Both the position numbers and the translations under genes were made by a program. This document shows, in pieces, positions 1 through 7,980 of a stretch of 64,000 nt of DNA. Below the pieces are notes generated by a model. The model did no database searches, was not told the DNA's origin, and saw nothing but the letters and a program-made list of their open reading frames with translations. How positions within the stretch are numbered: the first letter of the stretch is position 1; every line of letters begins with the position of its first letter. The DNA lies in NCBI RefSeq assembly GCF_016406305.1, contig NZ_CP066369.1, forward strand, positions 4,048,501 to 4,112,500, written 5' to 3'. Source of the stretch: Shewanella putrefaciens (GTDB taxonomy: Bacteria; Pseudomonadota; Gammaproteobacteria; Enterobacterales; Shewanellaceae).

Positions 1-1
1 T

Positions 2-337
2 CGCTTTTACAGCAAACGCTTTTCTCATAACGATACCCTAACCGCGGGCGTACTGAGTCTATTTGGCATTATCCTGATAGTTATGCTGGGCAATTTCGCG
101 CAAATCGTTGTTTGGGGAGCCTTATTCTTACTGCTCGGTGAGTTTGAGACACTAAGGGATGCGGTGTATCACTCAGGTGTTAACTTTGCGACATTAGGCT
201 ATGGCGACGTGGTCATGAGTGCGCAATGGAAGATGCTTGGCCCGTTAGAAGCCGTCAATGGCGCGCTAATGATTGGCTTGTCAGGCGCATGTATGTTGGC
301 CGTGTTGCAGCACAATATCCAAAAAAGAACACACTAA
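2..337 (+). CDS. Ion channel protein, C-terminal part (5' end outside window)
   Basis: The reading frame is open from the first complete codon of the window, so the gene begins upstream. The visible 111 residues contain a hydrophobic helix, a pore-loop-like stretch ending in TLGYGDVV, and a final hydrophobic helix with a short basic tail. T-x-GYGD is the K+ channel selectivity filter of the two-transmembrane (Ion_trans_2) family, so this is probably a potassium channel or a channel-like inner-membrane protein. Shewanella and Vibrio often carry such small channels. The missing N-terminus prevents a finer call. Confidence 0.75.
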   Translation, partial: RFYSKRFSHNDTLTAGVLSLFGIILIVMLGNFAQIVVWGALFLLLGEFETLRDAVYHSGVNFATLGYGDVVMSAQWKMLGPLEAVNGALMIGLSGACMLAVLQHNIQKRTH

Positions 338-352
338 GCCCCACCCTATTAT

Positions 353-384
353 CATGGTGGCGTGCTTAATCGCGCGCCACCATG
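353..384 (+). terminator. Hairpin after the channel gene, possible terminator
   Basis: A perfect 10-bp inverted repeat (catggtggcg / cgccaccatg, loop about 12 nt) starts 16 bp after the channel stop codon. No T-tract follows, so factor-independent termination is uncertain. Confidence 0.4.
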
Positions 385-491
385 ACAGCGCTCGAATCCC
401 AGCACTGCTAGGCTTTTTACATCCTTGATAATTCCCATGCGTTCTACTCCCTTAGGGATATTTCATCCAATGAACTGTGACTTCGTTTGCA

Positions 492-516
492 AATCCCGAC
501 TGTTTTAGTCGGGATT
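492..516. other. Inverted repeat upstream of ytfE
   Basis: A 9-bp perfect inverted repeat (aatcccgac / gtcgggatt, 7-nt spacer) lies 67 bp before ytfE. It could be a second weak terminator of the upstream unit or a regulator site. The sequence alone does not decide. Confidence 0.4.
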
Positions 517-531
517 AGTTGCGCCATTTTA

Positions 532-540
532 AAGATGCAA
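532..540 (+). promoter_or_regulatory. Possible NsrR half-site upstream of ytfE
   Basis: The sequence aagatgcaa matches the left half of the NsrR consensus (AAGATGCATTT) and sits 42 bp before the ytfE start, followed by an AT-rich stretch. NsrR repression of ytfE/dnrN genes is known in enterobacteria. The right half-site is poor here, so the assignment is inference. Confidence 0.4.
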
Positions 541-582
541 ATAATATATATGTAAATTTATTGTCTGCTTTGGAGTGTTGCT

Positions 583-1329
583 ATGTCGTCTGCCAATCTG
601 TCATCAGAGCTAAGCTTGCAGGAAGAATCATCGGTATTACCACAATGGTTAGATAGAAAAGTCGGGGAACTCGTCGCCGAAGATTTTCGCCGTGCCCATA
701 TATTTAGCCAATTTGGAATTGATTTTTGTTGTGGTGGTGGCAAACCACTATCCGTTGCCTGCGAGCGCGCCGAAGTCGATCCTGATAAGGTCATAGCTGC
801 ACTAGAAGAGGCTGCACTCGTAGGCAGCAGAGAAGATGAGTTGAATCAATTACCTCTAGGGCAACTGATTGATTATATCGAAACCACTCACCACCAATAT
901 GTACGGGCAAAAGCTCCATTACTGATTGAATATTCTGAAAAAATGGTGCGGGCGCATGGTGAGCACTATGCCGAAATCATTCCCTTTGCAGGTTGGGTTA
1001 GAGCCTTAATCGAAGAGCTAATGCCACACCTAATGAAGGAAGAAAAAATCCTATTCCCGGCGATCCGCGCACTATCTCAAGGTGAGCAGCTTGAAGGCTG
1101 TTTTGGCCATATAGGTAATCCGATTAACGCTATGCAGCATGAACATGAGGAAGCGGGACAGATCCTGCAAAAACTGCATGAATTAACGAATGATTTTACC
1201 CCGCCAGAATATGCCTGCACCACATGGCGCGTCTGTTATGCCACCCTAGCGGAATTTGAAGCAGATCTGCATAGGCATATTCATCTAGAGAGCAACATCC
1301 TGTTCCCTAAAACGCTCAAGCTCGCCTAG
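583..1329 (+). CDS. ytfE: Iron-sulfur cluster repair di-iron protein YtfE/Ric/DnrN
   Basis: The 248-residue protein belongs to the RIC family, which repairs Fe-S clusters damaged by nitric oxide or oxidative stress in the cytoplasm. The N-terminal ScdA-like segment carries the family signature FGIDFCCGGG (about residues 44-53). The C-terminal hemerythrin-like part has the expected di-iron His/Glu ligands: TTHHQYV, RAHGEHYAE, HLMKEEKILFP, QHEHEEAG and HRHIHLESNILFP. It is about 25 residues longer than E. coli YtfE, mostly at the N-terminus. The ATG follows tggagtgttgct, which supplies a GGAG ribosome-binding site. It appears monocistronic, with hairpins on both sides and a possible NsrR half-site upstream. 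Confidence 0.93.
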   Translation: MSSANLSSELSLQEESSVLPQWLDRKVGELVAEDFRRAHIFSQFGIDFCCGGGKPLSVACERAEVDPDKVIAALEEAALVGSREDELNQLPLGQLIDYIETTHHQYVRAKAPLLIEYSEKMVRAHGEHYAEIIPFAGWVRALIEELMPHLMKEEKILFPAIRALSQGEQLEGCFGHIGNPINAMQHEHEEAGQILQKLHELTNDFTPPEYACTTWRVCYATLAEFEADLHRHIHLESNILFPKTLKLA

Positions 1330-1358
1330 CGCTAAGCGCTTATCCTGTCATAGATATC

Positions 1359-1429
1359 AACCTCAAGATGCTGAAACTCATCTCTTGAGGTTGCTTTAGT
1401 ATAAAGCAAAGGCCAAGTCTGGCCTTTGC
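1359..1429 (+). terminator. Two hairpins downstream of ytfE
   Basis: The first hairpin has 10-bp arms (aacctcaaga at 1359-1368, tcttgaggtt at 1383-1392). The second has 10-bp arms around a 4-nt loop (gcaaaggcca at 1406-1415, tggcctttgc at 1420-1429) followed by a short T-rich stretch. The second is the better terminator candidate for ytfE. Confidence 0.6.
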
Positions 1430-1478
1430 GGCTTTTGCATGCTACAAAAAGTCATGTGTCACTGACGGATATGCAGCC

Positions 1479-1982
1479 ATGACATTTCAATCCTTTGCAC
1501 TCGATGATATTGCCGATTTACATGAATCGGCCCAGGTGGAATTTAAGCTCGCCGGTGGTCGTGATGGTCAAGGTCAATTACCCGAGGATATTTGGGCTAC
1601 TTACAGCTCCTTTGCCAATACCTTAGGCGGCGAAATCATTCTCGGTGTGCGGGAAATTCGCGGGCATTTTACCATCGAAGGCATTCCCAATCCCCTACCC
1701 GTACTGCAAGAATTTTGGGAAATACTCGACGACCCAAGCCGGATTAGCCACAATATTCTGGCGATTTCAGATGTGCAACTGATTCAAATAATGAATAAAA
1801 AGCTGATCAGGATCCGTGTCCCACTCGCACCCGAGCACCTAAAACCCATCTTTATTGGTAATGATGCCTACACTGGGACTTACTTTCGATTAGGGGATGC
1901 CGACATGCATGCAAGCCGTCGACAAGTGAGTCAATTACTACGCCGCGCCCGTTACTGCAATAAACAGCTCAAGGCGCGCTAA
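1479..1982 (+). CDS. AlbA_2 (Schlafen-type) domain protein
   Basis: This 167-residue protein matches the AlbA_2 / Schlafen AlbA domain formerly called divergent AAA_4. It has the core E-x-x-Q-VEFKLA (residues 16-25), then a helix with SSFANTLGGEIILGV (about 43-57), which is the family's most conserved segment, and a C-terminal YFRLGD. Members are putative nucleic-acid-binding modules found in transcriptional regulators and some defence proteins. Here the domain stands alone, without the usual C-terminal HATPase_c_4 or winged-helix extension. It is not obviously in an operon, and its function is unknown. Confidence 0.75.
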   Translation: MTFQSFALDDIADLHESAQVEFKLAGGRDGQGQLPEDIWATYSSFANTLGGEIILGVREIRGHFTIEGIPNPLPVLQEFWEILDDPSRISHNILAISDVQLIQIMNKKLIRIRVPLAPEHLKPIFIGNDAYTGTYFRLGDADMHASRRQVSQLLRRARYCNKQLKAR

Positions 1983-1992
1983 CCTTTTACTG

Positions 1993-2571
1993 TTAAAATC
2001 CCGCTAACAAATAACCGCCCACTGTGGCGATTGCCGCCCCAGAAATGCGCATTAACTTCCGCTGCCCAGTTAAGCGCTGCATCCCAAGGCCAATCATGAC
2101 CCCGCCTAAATGGATAACCGCTGTCCCACATAAAAATCCCAGCGCATACAATACAGGGCTCGCTAATTCGGGCATTTCGGCACCGTGGGCATGGCCGTGG
2201 AATATGGCAAACACCCCAACAAATGCCATAGCAAATAATAGGGGAAGCTGGCGGTCAAAGGCGATGGCAAGCCCGAGTAACAACACGGATAAGGCGATGC
2301 CAATTTCGACAAAGGGCACGGGAATCGCGTACAACCCTAAGATACCACCCACCAACATAAAGGCGACAAACGCTAAGGGAACCGTCCAGATAGCACGGCC
2401 ACCGAGTTGGGTACTAAGCATACCCACACTTAGCATGGCGAGCAGATGGTCAAACCCTAACACTGGATGGTTAAAGCCAGACATAAAACCACCGCCAGAA
2501 TGGATCTCATGGGCCGAAGCCGGCGCGATAAGCAGGAGGAAGAGTAGAGCAAATAAGCTTAAGCGCACCAT
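1993..2571 (-). CDS. HupE/UreJ family membrane protein
   Basis: The 192-residue protein has a cleavable signal peptide (hydrophobic core LFALLFLLLIAPASA) and about six transmembrane helices. After the signal comes the family signature: histidine-rich HEIHSGGG, then GFNHPVLGFDHLLAML, and later FHGHAHGAEMP. HupE/UreJ proteins are thought to be nickel or cobalt permeases, or accessory proteins for urease and hydrogenase. The histidine motifs fit metal transport, but no Ni enzyme gene is adjacent. I start at the ATG at 2571 because AAGGA lies about 7 bp upstream; the longer frame begins with TTG seven codons earlier. Confidence 0.85.
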   Translation of the reverse strand: MVRLSLFALLFLLLIAPASAHEIHSGGGFMSGFNHPVLGFDHLLAMLSVGMLSTQLGGRAIWTVPLAFVAFMLVGGILGLYAIPVPFVEIGIALSVLLLGLAIAFDRQLPLLFAMAFVGVFAIFHGHAHGAEMPELASPVLYALGFLCGTAVIHLGGVMIGLGMQRLTGQRKLMRISGAAIATVGGYLLAGF

Positions 2572-2723
2572 AGTGAGATCCTTGATAAGCAATTGAGAGT
2601 CATAGGAATACCATCTAAGACTCTACTGCATATCATGATGCTAAACGTTGATCTTTATCACCCTTAGGTTGGCAAAAGTGTACTGCTAAGTAAAACGCTC
2701 GCCAACAACGCCTTCGCTTAAGA

Positions 2724-3440
2724 TCATAAAATATCGCTGAGCGAGCCTAGGGCGGCGATCTCCATATGGGGCAAAAGTGCCGCTATCGGCAATGACTCAA
2801 GTTGACCAAAACTGGGGTTCAGCCACACCGACTGACAGCCAGCTAAACGCGCACCCCGCACATCGGCATTCAGGCTATCCCCCACGTGCAACAGTTGTTC
2901 CGGCCGAATGCCTAAGCGAGTACAGGCGAGGTCAAACATATCCTTAGCAGGCTTCATGCGCACACCGTTTCCTGGGTGCAGAACAAACTCGAACGTATCA
3001 CCAAGGCCAATACGCTCGGCATCCACATTGCCATTAGTAATGCCGACCAATCTAAAACGCTGCGCCAAGCGCCGAAGTAACGAGAGCACGTCGCTTGATA
3101 CTTGAAAATGGCTACGATGAAAATAAAAACACGCTAACCCTTCTGCAGCGCCGCGCTCGGCCTCACTCGCACTATAACCCAGTTGCAGCAACCCTTGGCG
3201 CAACGTCGCCACCCTTGCCGCCGTCGTATCATGGGCTAATTCGGGCATTTGCTGTAAAAGTAGCAGTTTTAGCCGCCGCCAATCCTGGGATTGCCACGCC
3301 GCGGTGAGGGGAAAGGATTGATGCAAAAACTGAGTTAACTCGGCTTCTGCATTCAAAATATAGGGTTGGTTGTTGTACAAGGTATCATCGAGATCGAAAC
3401 TGATCGCGTGGATATTTTGGGGTCTAAGGTAACAACGCAT
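2724..3440 (-). CDS. yigB: HAD-superfamily hydrolase, YigB-like phosphatase
   Basis: This 238-residue haloacid dehalogenase family phosphatase has all four motifs: FDLDDTLY (residues 15-22; nucleophile and acid/base Asp), the Thr/Asn motif GITNGN, the Lys in RMKPAKDMF, and VGDSLNADVRGA. E. coli YigB dephosphorylates an intermediate of riboflavin synthesis and lies next to xerC, as here, so a flavin-pathway or housekeeping phosphatase role is likely. Its ATG overlaps the xerC stop codon by one base (TAATG), so the two are translationally coupled. It is the last gene of the lptM-lysA-dapF-DUF484-xerC operon. Confidence 0.88.
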   Translation of the reverse strand: MRCYLRPQNIHAISFDLDDTLYNNQPYILNAEAELTQFLHQSFPLTAAWQSQDWRRLKLLLLQQMPELAHDTTAARVATLRQGLLQLGYSASEAERGAAEGLACFYFHRSHFQVSSDVLSLLRRLAQRFRLVGITNGNVDAERIGLGDTFEFVLHPGNGVRMKPAKDMFDLACTRLGIRPEQLLHVGDSLNADVRGARLAGCQSVWLNPSFGQLESLPIAALLPHMEIAALGSLSDIL

Positions 3441-4375
3441 TATTTATCCTGTGGTTTTTTCGCTCTAGGATGGGTGTTATCATACACCTTAGCTAAGTGT
3501 TGGAAATCTAAACTGGTATAAATTTGCGTGGTCGCAAGGTTCGCATGGCCCAATAATTCCTGTACCGCCCGCAAGTCGGCGCTCGCTTCTAGCATATGAG
3601 TGGCGAAGGAATGACGCAGCTTATGGGGATGCACCCGCACCGACAATGCTTGCTCTTGGCCCCATTTAGTCATGCGCGCCTGAATGCTACGGTGGGATAA
3701 ACGCCGGCCCTTTTCGGTCACAAACAGGGCGTTATCTTCACAGGGGATTTGCCTTCGACAGGTGAGCCACGCTTCTAACGCCTTGATGGCATAACGGCCT
3801 ACTGGCACAATTCGCTCTTTATTGCCTTTACCTAATACCCGCACTTCCCTTAACTCATAATGCACACTGGTTAAGTCGAGTGCCGCAAGCTCTGCCAAAC
3901 GTAAGCCACTGGAATAAAACAGCTCCATGATGGCTTTATCCCGCAGACTCAAGGGATCTGTGCCCTCAATTTCCAGCAAATGGGTTAGGGAATCGACATC
4001 GATATTCTTCGGCAGCGGTTTAGCCTGTTTAGGCGCACTTAAGCCTTTAGCGGGATTAAGGGCTATCACACCTTCGCGCAGCAGAAACTCGCCCCATTGC
4101 TTTATCGCGGACAAACACAATGAAAGGGAGCGTGGACTTAACCCCTTGCGGTGCAATTTGGCGAGCACTTGTTGCCAGTGCTCACGCGCGACATTGAGCA
4201 GATTGATGCCATCTGGCAGCAATTCATTGGCGCGGTGTAACTCGTAGAGATAATTCCGCACCGTATGATCTGATAACTGCCGCTCCGAATGTAAGTAACG
4301 CTCAAAGGATTGCAGGTAGTTTTCACTGGGATCCGCCACCTTGGGATCCGATATATCGCTCGCTTGTGCACTCAT
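3440..4375 (-). CDS. xerC: Tyrosine recombinase XerC
   Basis: This 311-residue site-specific recombinase works with XerD to resolve chromosome dimers at dif. The N-terminal SAM-like core-binding domain (about residues 18-105) is followed by the catalytic domain. Active-site residues are visible: R159 (SSGLRLAEL), K183 (LGKGNKER), H251 and R254 (HPHKLRHSF), H277 (LGHANL) and the nucleophile Y286 (TTQIYTS). The length is typical for XerC. The start has a strong aaggagcccgat ribosome-binding site. Position after dapF and the DUF484 gene and before the HAD gene is the conserved gammaproteobacterial arrangement, so this is chromosomal XerC and not a phage integrase. Confidence 0.96.
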   Translation of the reverse strand: MSAQASDISDPKVADPSENYLQSFERYLHSERQLSDHTVRNYLYELHRANELLPDGINLLNVAREHWQQVLAKLHRKGLSPRSLSLCLSAIKQWGEFLLREGVIALNPAKGLSAPKQAKPLPKNIDVDSLTHLLEIEGTDPLSLRDKAIMELFYSSGLRLAELAALDLTSVHYELREVRVLGKGNKERIVPVGRYAIKALEAWLTCRRQIPCEDNALFVTEKGRRLSHRSIQARMTKWGQEQALSVRVHPHKLRHSFATHMLEASADLRAVQELLGHANLATTQIYTSLDFQHLAKVYDNTHPRAKKPQDK

Positions 4376-4420
4376 ATCGGGCTCCTTATCGGTGGGGATT
4401 GAGCATTAACTCGATAATAA

Positions 4421-5056
4421 TCAAAGCTTAGCTAACATATGAGCCAGCAAACGCCGTAACTGTTCCAGCAGCATATTGTCCATATCGGGGTGAAAATGGG
4501 TCGCATCTTGGCTGGCGATGGCAAAGATAACGGGGATCTCTTCGGCTAACTTGACTAAGGCAACTGAGCCCACTTCGGCGCCAAATAAGCGTTTAGCTTC
4601 CTGTTGCGTCACGCGGCCAAAATAGTGACCTTTACGCAAGCGTTGCTCCCAAATCGCTTTCATATCAAGGTCGACATCGAGCACACTAATAAGGCGCACA
4701 TGGGTAAAATGAAACTGATCCTTCAAGCTGTCGGCTAAAACCTCTTTAAGCGATACCAGATCGGCACAATTGAGCAACTTAAAAGACAGCTCAGAGTTAA
4801 ACAGATAAATTTTCTCGTTGCGCGCCGCCATCGCCAACAGATGAGTGATTTCTTCTTCGAGCTGACCCACTCGCTGGCGCAACAACTCCTGTCGCCTCTC
4901 AACCAGAGAAATAGCGCCACGTTCCAGATGGGGCAAACGCATCGCTAACAATAGCTCGGGATAACGATTAAAAAAGTCAGGATTATCGAGCAGATACTCG
5001 CGAATGAGGAGTTCATCGAAGGGCACATCTGTCTGCGGCATAAGGGGCTCTGTCAT
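4421..5056 (-). CDS. DUF484 family protein
   Basis: This 211-residue protein of the DUF484 (YigA) family has a GAF-like fold. It starts at the ATG at 5056, which overlaps the dapF stop in an ATGA arrangement; the frame continues upstream inside dapF, but that extension is not needed. An N-terminal helical segment ([24 protein letters not shown]) and a short coiled coil (about residues 55-85) precede the GAF-like domain. The family is always found with dapF and xerC in gammaproteobacteria, and its function is not established. Confidence 0.9.
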   Translation of the reverse strand: MTEPLMPQTDVPFDELLIREYLLDNPDFFNRYPELLLAMRLPHLERGAISLVERRQELLRQRVGQLEEEITHLLAMAARNEKIYLFNSELSFKLLNCADLVSLKEVLADSLKDQFHFTHVRLISVLDVDLDMKAIWEQRLRKGHYFGRVTQQEAKRLFGAEVGSVALVKLAEEIPVIFAIASQDATHFHPDMDNMLLEQLRRLLAHMLAKL

Positions 5057-5880
5057 AACTGAATTTGTCCGTCGTAAACATGTTGCGCGGGCCCGGTCAT
5101 CCACAGGGGTTTACCCTCGCCTTCCCAATTGATGGTTAAGGTGCCACCGGGTAAATCCACCCGCACTTGTTGGTCGAGCTTCCCTTGAACTTGCCCGACA
5201 ACCACTGCGGCACAGGCCCCCGTACCACAGGCTAAGGTTTCGGCCGCGCCGCGCTCATACACCCGCAGTTTGATATGGCCAGAGTTCACCACTTGCATAA
5301 ACCCAACATTCACCCCACGGGGAAAACGCTCATGCTTGGTCAGCAGTGCGCCAATTTCGGCAACGTTAGCATTGGCAACATCTTCCACATCGAGCACACA
5401 GTGGGGGTTGCCCATAGAAGCCGCGCCACATAAAAAAGTTTGTTGGGGGGTTTGCAGCAGGTAGGTTTTTTCGGCCTTCTTGGCTTTAAAGGGGATTTGA
5501 CTGGGGTCGAGAATAGGCACGCCCATATTGACGGTCACAGTGCCATCACGTTCCAAACGCAGCGTCATTTTGCCCGATGAGGTGCTAACACGAATTTTAT
5601 TCTTATTTGTCAGCCCTTTATTACGTACAAAACGGGCAAAACAACGGGCACCATTACCGCAATTCTCCACTTCCCCTCCATCGGCATTGAAGATGCGATA
5701 GTGAAAATCTAAATCGGGATCATAGGGCGGCTCGACCAAGAGCAACTGGTCAAAACCGATACCAAAGTTACGATCGGCTAAACGGCGGATCTGCTCAGGC
5801 GAAAAGAACACGTTCTGCGTGATCCCATCGACCACCATAAAATCGTTGCCCAGTCCGTGCATCTTAGTGAATTGAATCAA
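5053..5880 (-). CDS. dapF: Diaminopimelate epimerase
   Basis: The enzyme interconverts LL- and meso-diaminopimelate in the cytoplasm, supplying peptidoglycan and the lysine pathway. The 275-residue length is canonical. Both catalytic cysteines are seen: C74 in [15 protein letters not shown] and C218 in [13 protein letters not shown]-terminal [12 protein letters not shown] is the other family hallmark. It lies 76 bp downstream of lysA and overlaps the DUF484 gene by 4 bp (ATGA), so the three form a lysine/DAP transcription unit. Confidence 0.97.
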   Translation of the reverse strand: MIQFTKMHGLGNDFMVVDGITQNVFFSPEQIRRLADRNFGIGFDQLLLVEPPYDPDLDFHYRIFNADGGEVENCGNGARCFARFVRNKGLTNKNKIRVSTSSGKMTLRLERDGTVTVNMGVPILDPSQIPFKAKKAEKTYLLQTPQQTFLCGAASMGNPHCVLDVEDVANANVAEIGALLTKHERFPRGVNVGFMQVVNSGHIKLRVYERGAAETLACGTGACAAVVVGQVQGKLDQQVRVDLPGGTLTINWEGEGKPLWMTGPAQHVYDGQIQL

Positions 5881-5956
5881 GATACTTATCCTTTAAGCCG
5901 AGGCGCCGCTCATAACATATGAAACCAAGCGCCTGAATCAATATAATTTTTCTAGT

Positions 5957-7201
5957 TTACGGCAGGAGTTGCTCACCTTGCCAGAGCTGAGACAGTTTTT
6001 CTCGCTCGCGCACTAGATAAGCCTTGTCGCCATCGACCATCACTTCGGCGGCCCGAGGACGGGTATTGTAGTTCGACGCCATCGCAAAACCGTAGGCGCC
6101 ACTCGAGCGTACCGCCAGCAAATCCCCCGCCGCTATGGCTAACTGGCGGTCTTTACCGAGGAAGTCACCAGTCTCACACACTGGCCCAACAATATCAAAG
6201 GCATAGGTCTGCTCATTCCTTGGATTAACGGGAATAATATTTTGCCATGCGCTGTAGAGTGCTGGGCGAATTAAGTCGTTCATCGCACCATCGACTATCG
6301 CAAAACGCTTGTCGCTGTTCTCTTTAAGATAGAGCACCTCTGTGACAAAAATCCCCGCGTTGGCGGCAATCGCACGGCCAGGTTCGAAGATTAGCTTGAG
6401 CTTGCGGTCACCTAAACGCGCGAGCAGTGCGGCGGCATACACATCAGGGTGTGGCGGTGTTTCAGCATCATAGGTGACCCCCAAACCACCACCCACATCG
6501 AAATGCTCAATCACTATGCCTTGCTCGGCTAAACGATCGATCAGTGCCAACATCCTATCCATGGCATCGAGGAAAGGTTGAATTTCAGTCAGTTGCGAGC
6601 CGATATGACAATCGACCCCCTTCACCTGTAAATGCGGCAGCGCATGGGCACGGGCAAAGACGGTTTCAGCCTCATCCATAGCAATACCGAATTTGTTCTC
6701 TTTAAGGCCGGTCGAAATATAGGGATGGGTTCCCGCATCCACATCGGGATTGACTCGCAGGGACACTGGCGCGACTTTGCCTAAACGGCCGGCAACCTGG
6801 TTTAACAGCTCAAGCTCGGCACTCGACTCAACGTTAAAGCAGTAAATCCCTAGGTTGAGCGCCTGTTCCATTTCGGCAACGGTTTTACCTACGCCCGAGA
6901 ACACCACTTTATCGGGGGAGCCACCCGCTTCAATCACTCGCGCTAACTCACCACCGGAAACGATATCAAACCCACTACCTAAGCGGGCTAGCACATTCAG
7001 TACGGCCAAATTCGAATTGGCTTTAACCGCATAACAAATCAAATGTGGATGATCTGCAACGGCATTGTCGAAGGCATGCCAATGGCGCTCAAGCGTGGCG
7101 CGGGAATAGACATACAGTGGCGTGCCATAGGTCTGGGCCAAATCGTTCACTCTACAGCCTTCAGCATGCAGGGTATTATTGTGGTAGAGAAAGTGATCCA
7201 A
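5957..7201 (-). CDS. lysA: Diaminopimelate decarboxylase
   Basis: This PLP enzyme makes L-lysine from meso-diaminopimelate, the last step of lysine synthesis. The 414-residue alanine-racemase-fold decarboxylase has the PLP lysine K60 (CYAVKANSN), HIGSQLTE, the phosphate-binding GGGLGV, and the C-terminal substrate motif GPVCETGDFL with the catalytic Cys. It has the normal family length and sits between lptM and dapF, as in many gammaproteobacteria. Confidence 0.97.
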   Translation of the reverse strand: MDHFLYHNNTLHAEGCRVNDLAQTYGTPLYVYSRATLERHWHAFDNAVADHPHLICYAVKANSNLAVLNVLARLGSGFDIVSGGELARVIEAGGSPDKVVFSGVGKTVAEMEQALNLGIYCFNVESSAELELLNQVAGRLGKVAPVSLRVNPDVDAGTHPYISTGLKENKFGIAMDEAETVFARAHALPHLQVKGVDCHIGSQLTEIQPFLDAMDRMLALIDRLAEQGIVIEHFDVGGGLGVTYDAETPPHPDVYAAALLARLGDRKLKLIFEPGRAIAANAGIFVTEVLYLKENSDKRFAIVDGAMNDLIRPALYSAWQNIIPVNPRNEQTYAFDIVGPVCETGDFLGKDRQLAIAAGDLLAVRSSGAYGFAMASNYNTRPRAAEVMVDGDKAYLVREREKLSQLWQGEQLLP

Positions 7202-7256
7202 TGTCCGGTTCCTTACTGCGCTTTGTTGTCGTATTGATTATTCTAATTAGCGGTGG

Positions 7257-7457
7257 TTATTGTGTTTTTTCCGCTTCGATGGCGTTAATTTCAGTGTTGA
7301 TCTTTTCAGCCTCAGGCACTGTCTTAGGCACTTCAGCTTCGGTCGCTTGACTCGCCTCAACGGCAGGTGCTTTATACAGAGGCCCTTTTTGGCCGCATGC
7401 CGTAATGAATAGGCTACCAAGCATTAACAATAAAAACAGTCTCATTTTTCTCAACAT
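7257..7457 (-). CDS. lptM: LPS translocon maturation lipoprotein LptM (YifL)
   Basis: This 66-residue small lipoprotein has a signal peptide with lipobox ITAC (Cys21), followed by the family hallmark GQKGPLY. In E. coli, LptM (YifL) helps LptD mature by assisting its disulfide formation. The C-terminal half is a low-complexity A/E-rich tail. An alternative ATG four codons downstream would also leave a complete signal peptide. It is the first gene of the lysA operon and is divergent from cyaY, a conserved neighbourhood. Confidence 0.88.
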   Translation of the reverse strand: MLRKMRLFLLLMLGSLFITACGQKGPLYKAPAVEASQATEAEVPKTVPEAEKINTEINAIEAEKTQ

Positions 7458-7524
7458 CTGTGCATCTGGTGACTAATGGCCTTATAATCGCACCCATCTT
7501 GACGAAAGCAAAGGACAGAAATGC

Positions 7525-7854
7525 ATGGCCATGACAGATACAGAATTTCACCAGCTCGCCGATGACATGTTCCAAGCCATAGAGAATGCCATTGAAACCG
7601 CGATTGATGAGCAAGATGCCGACGTCGACATCGATGCCAGCGGCAACGTACTGCAATTAGAATTTGTGGATGGCTCTAAGATAGTGATCAACAAGCAAGA
7701 ACCTTTGCATGAGATCTGGGTTGCCACCCGTTTTGGTGGATATCACTTCGGTTTTGTCGATGGGAAATGGTTAGATGGACGCAACGGCGGAGAGTTTATG
7801 CCATTCGTGCAAGAGTCTATCCAGCGTCAGGGCGGCATTCAACTTAGCTTCTAG
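7525..7854 (+). CDS. cyaY: Frataxin-like iron-binding protein CyaY
   Basis: This 109-residue bacterial frataxin modulates IscS-dependent Fe-S cluster assembly. It has an acidic first helix ([18 protein letters not shown], then [10 protein letters not shown]) followed by the beta-sheet motif [18 protein letters not shown] and [14 protein letters not shown], as in E. coli CyaY. AAAGGA lies about 10 bp before the ATG at 7525; MTDTEFH two codons later is an alternative start. It is divergent from lptM and convergent with cyaA. Confidence 0.95.
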   Translation: MAMTDTEFHQLADDMFQAIENAIETAIDEQDADVDIDASGNVLQLEFVDGSKIVINKQEPLHEIWVATRFGGYHFGFVDGKWLDGRNGGEFMPFVQESIQRQGGIQLSF

Positions 7855-7871
7855 TCCTTGCTACGCAAGAT

Positions 7872-7899
7872 AAATAGGGAAGCCTTGGCTTCCCTATTT
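7872..7899. terminator. Bidirectional terminator between cyaY and cyaA
   Basis: A perfect 13-bp inverted repeat (aaatagggaagcc / ggcttccctattt) with a 2-nt loop starts 17 bp after cyaY. A-rich and T-rich flanks serve both strands, which fits convergent cyaY and cyaA. Confidence 0.82.
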
Positions 7900-7980
7900 A
7901 TATCGACATTCCTTGTTATCATCCGTTGTTATCAAGCGTTATAAAGAGCGATCAAAAACCATTTTTCACTATAAATATTA

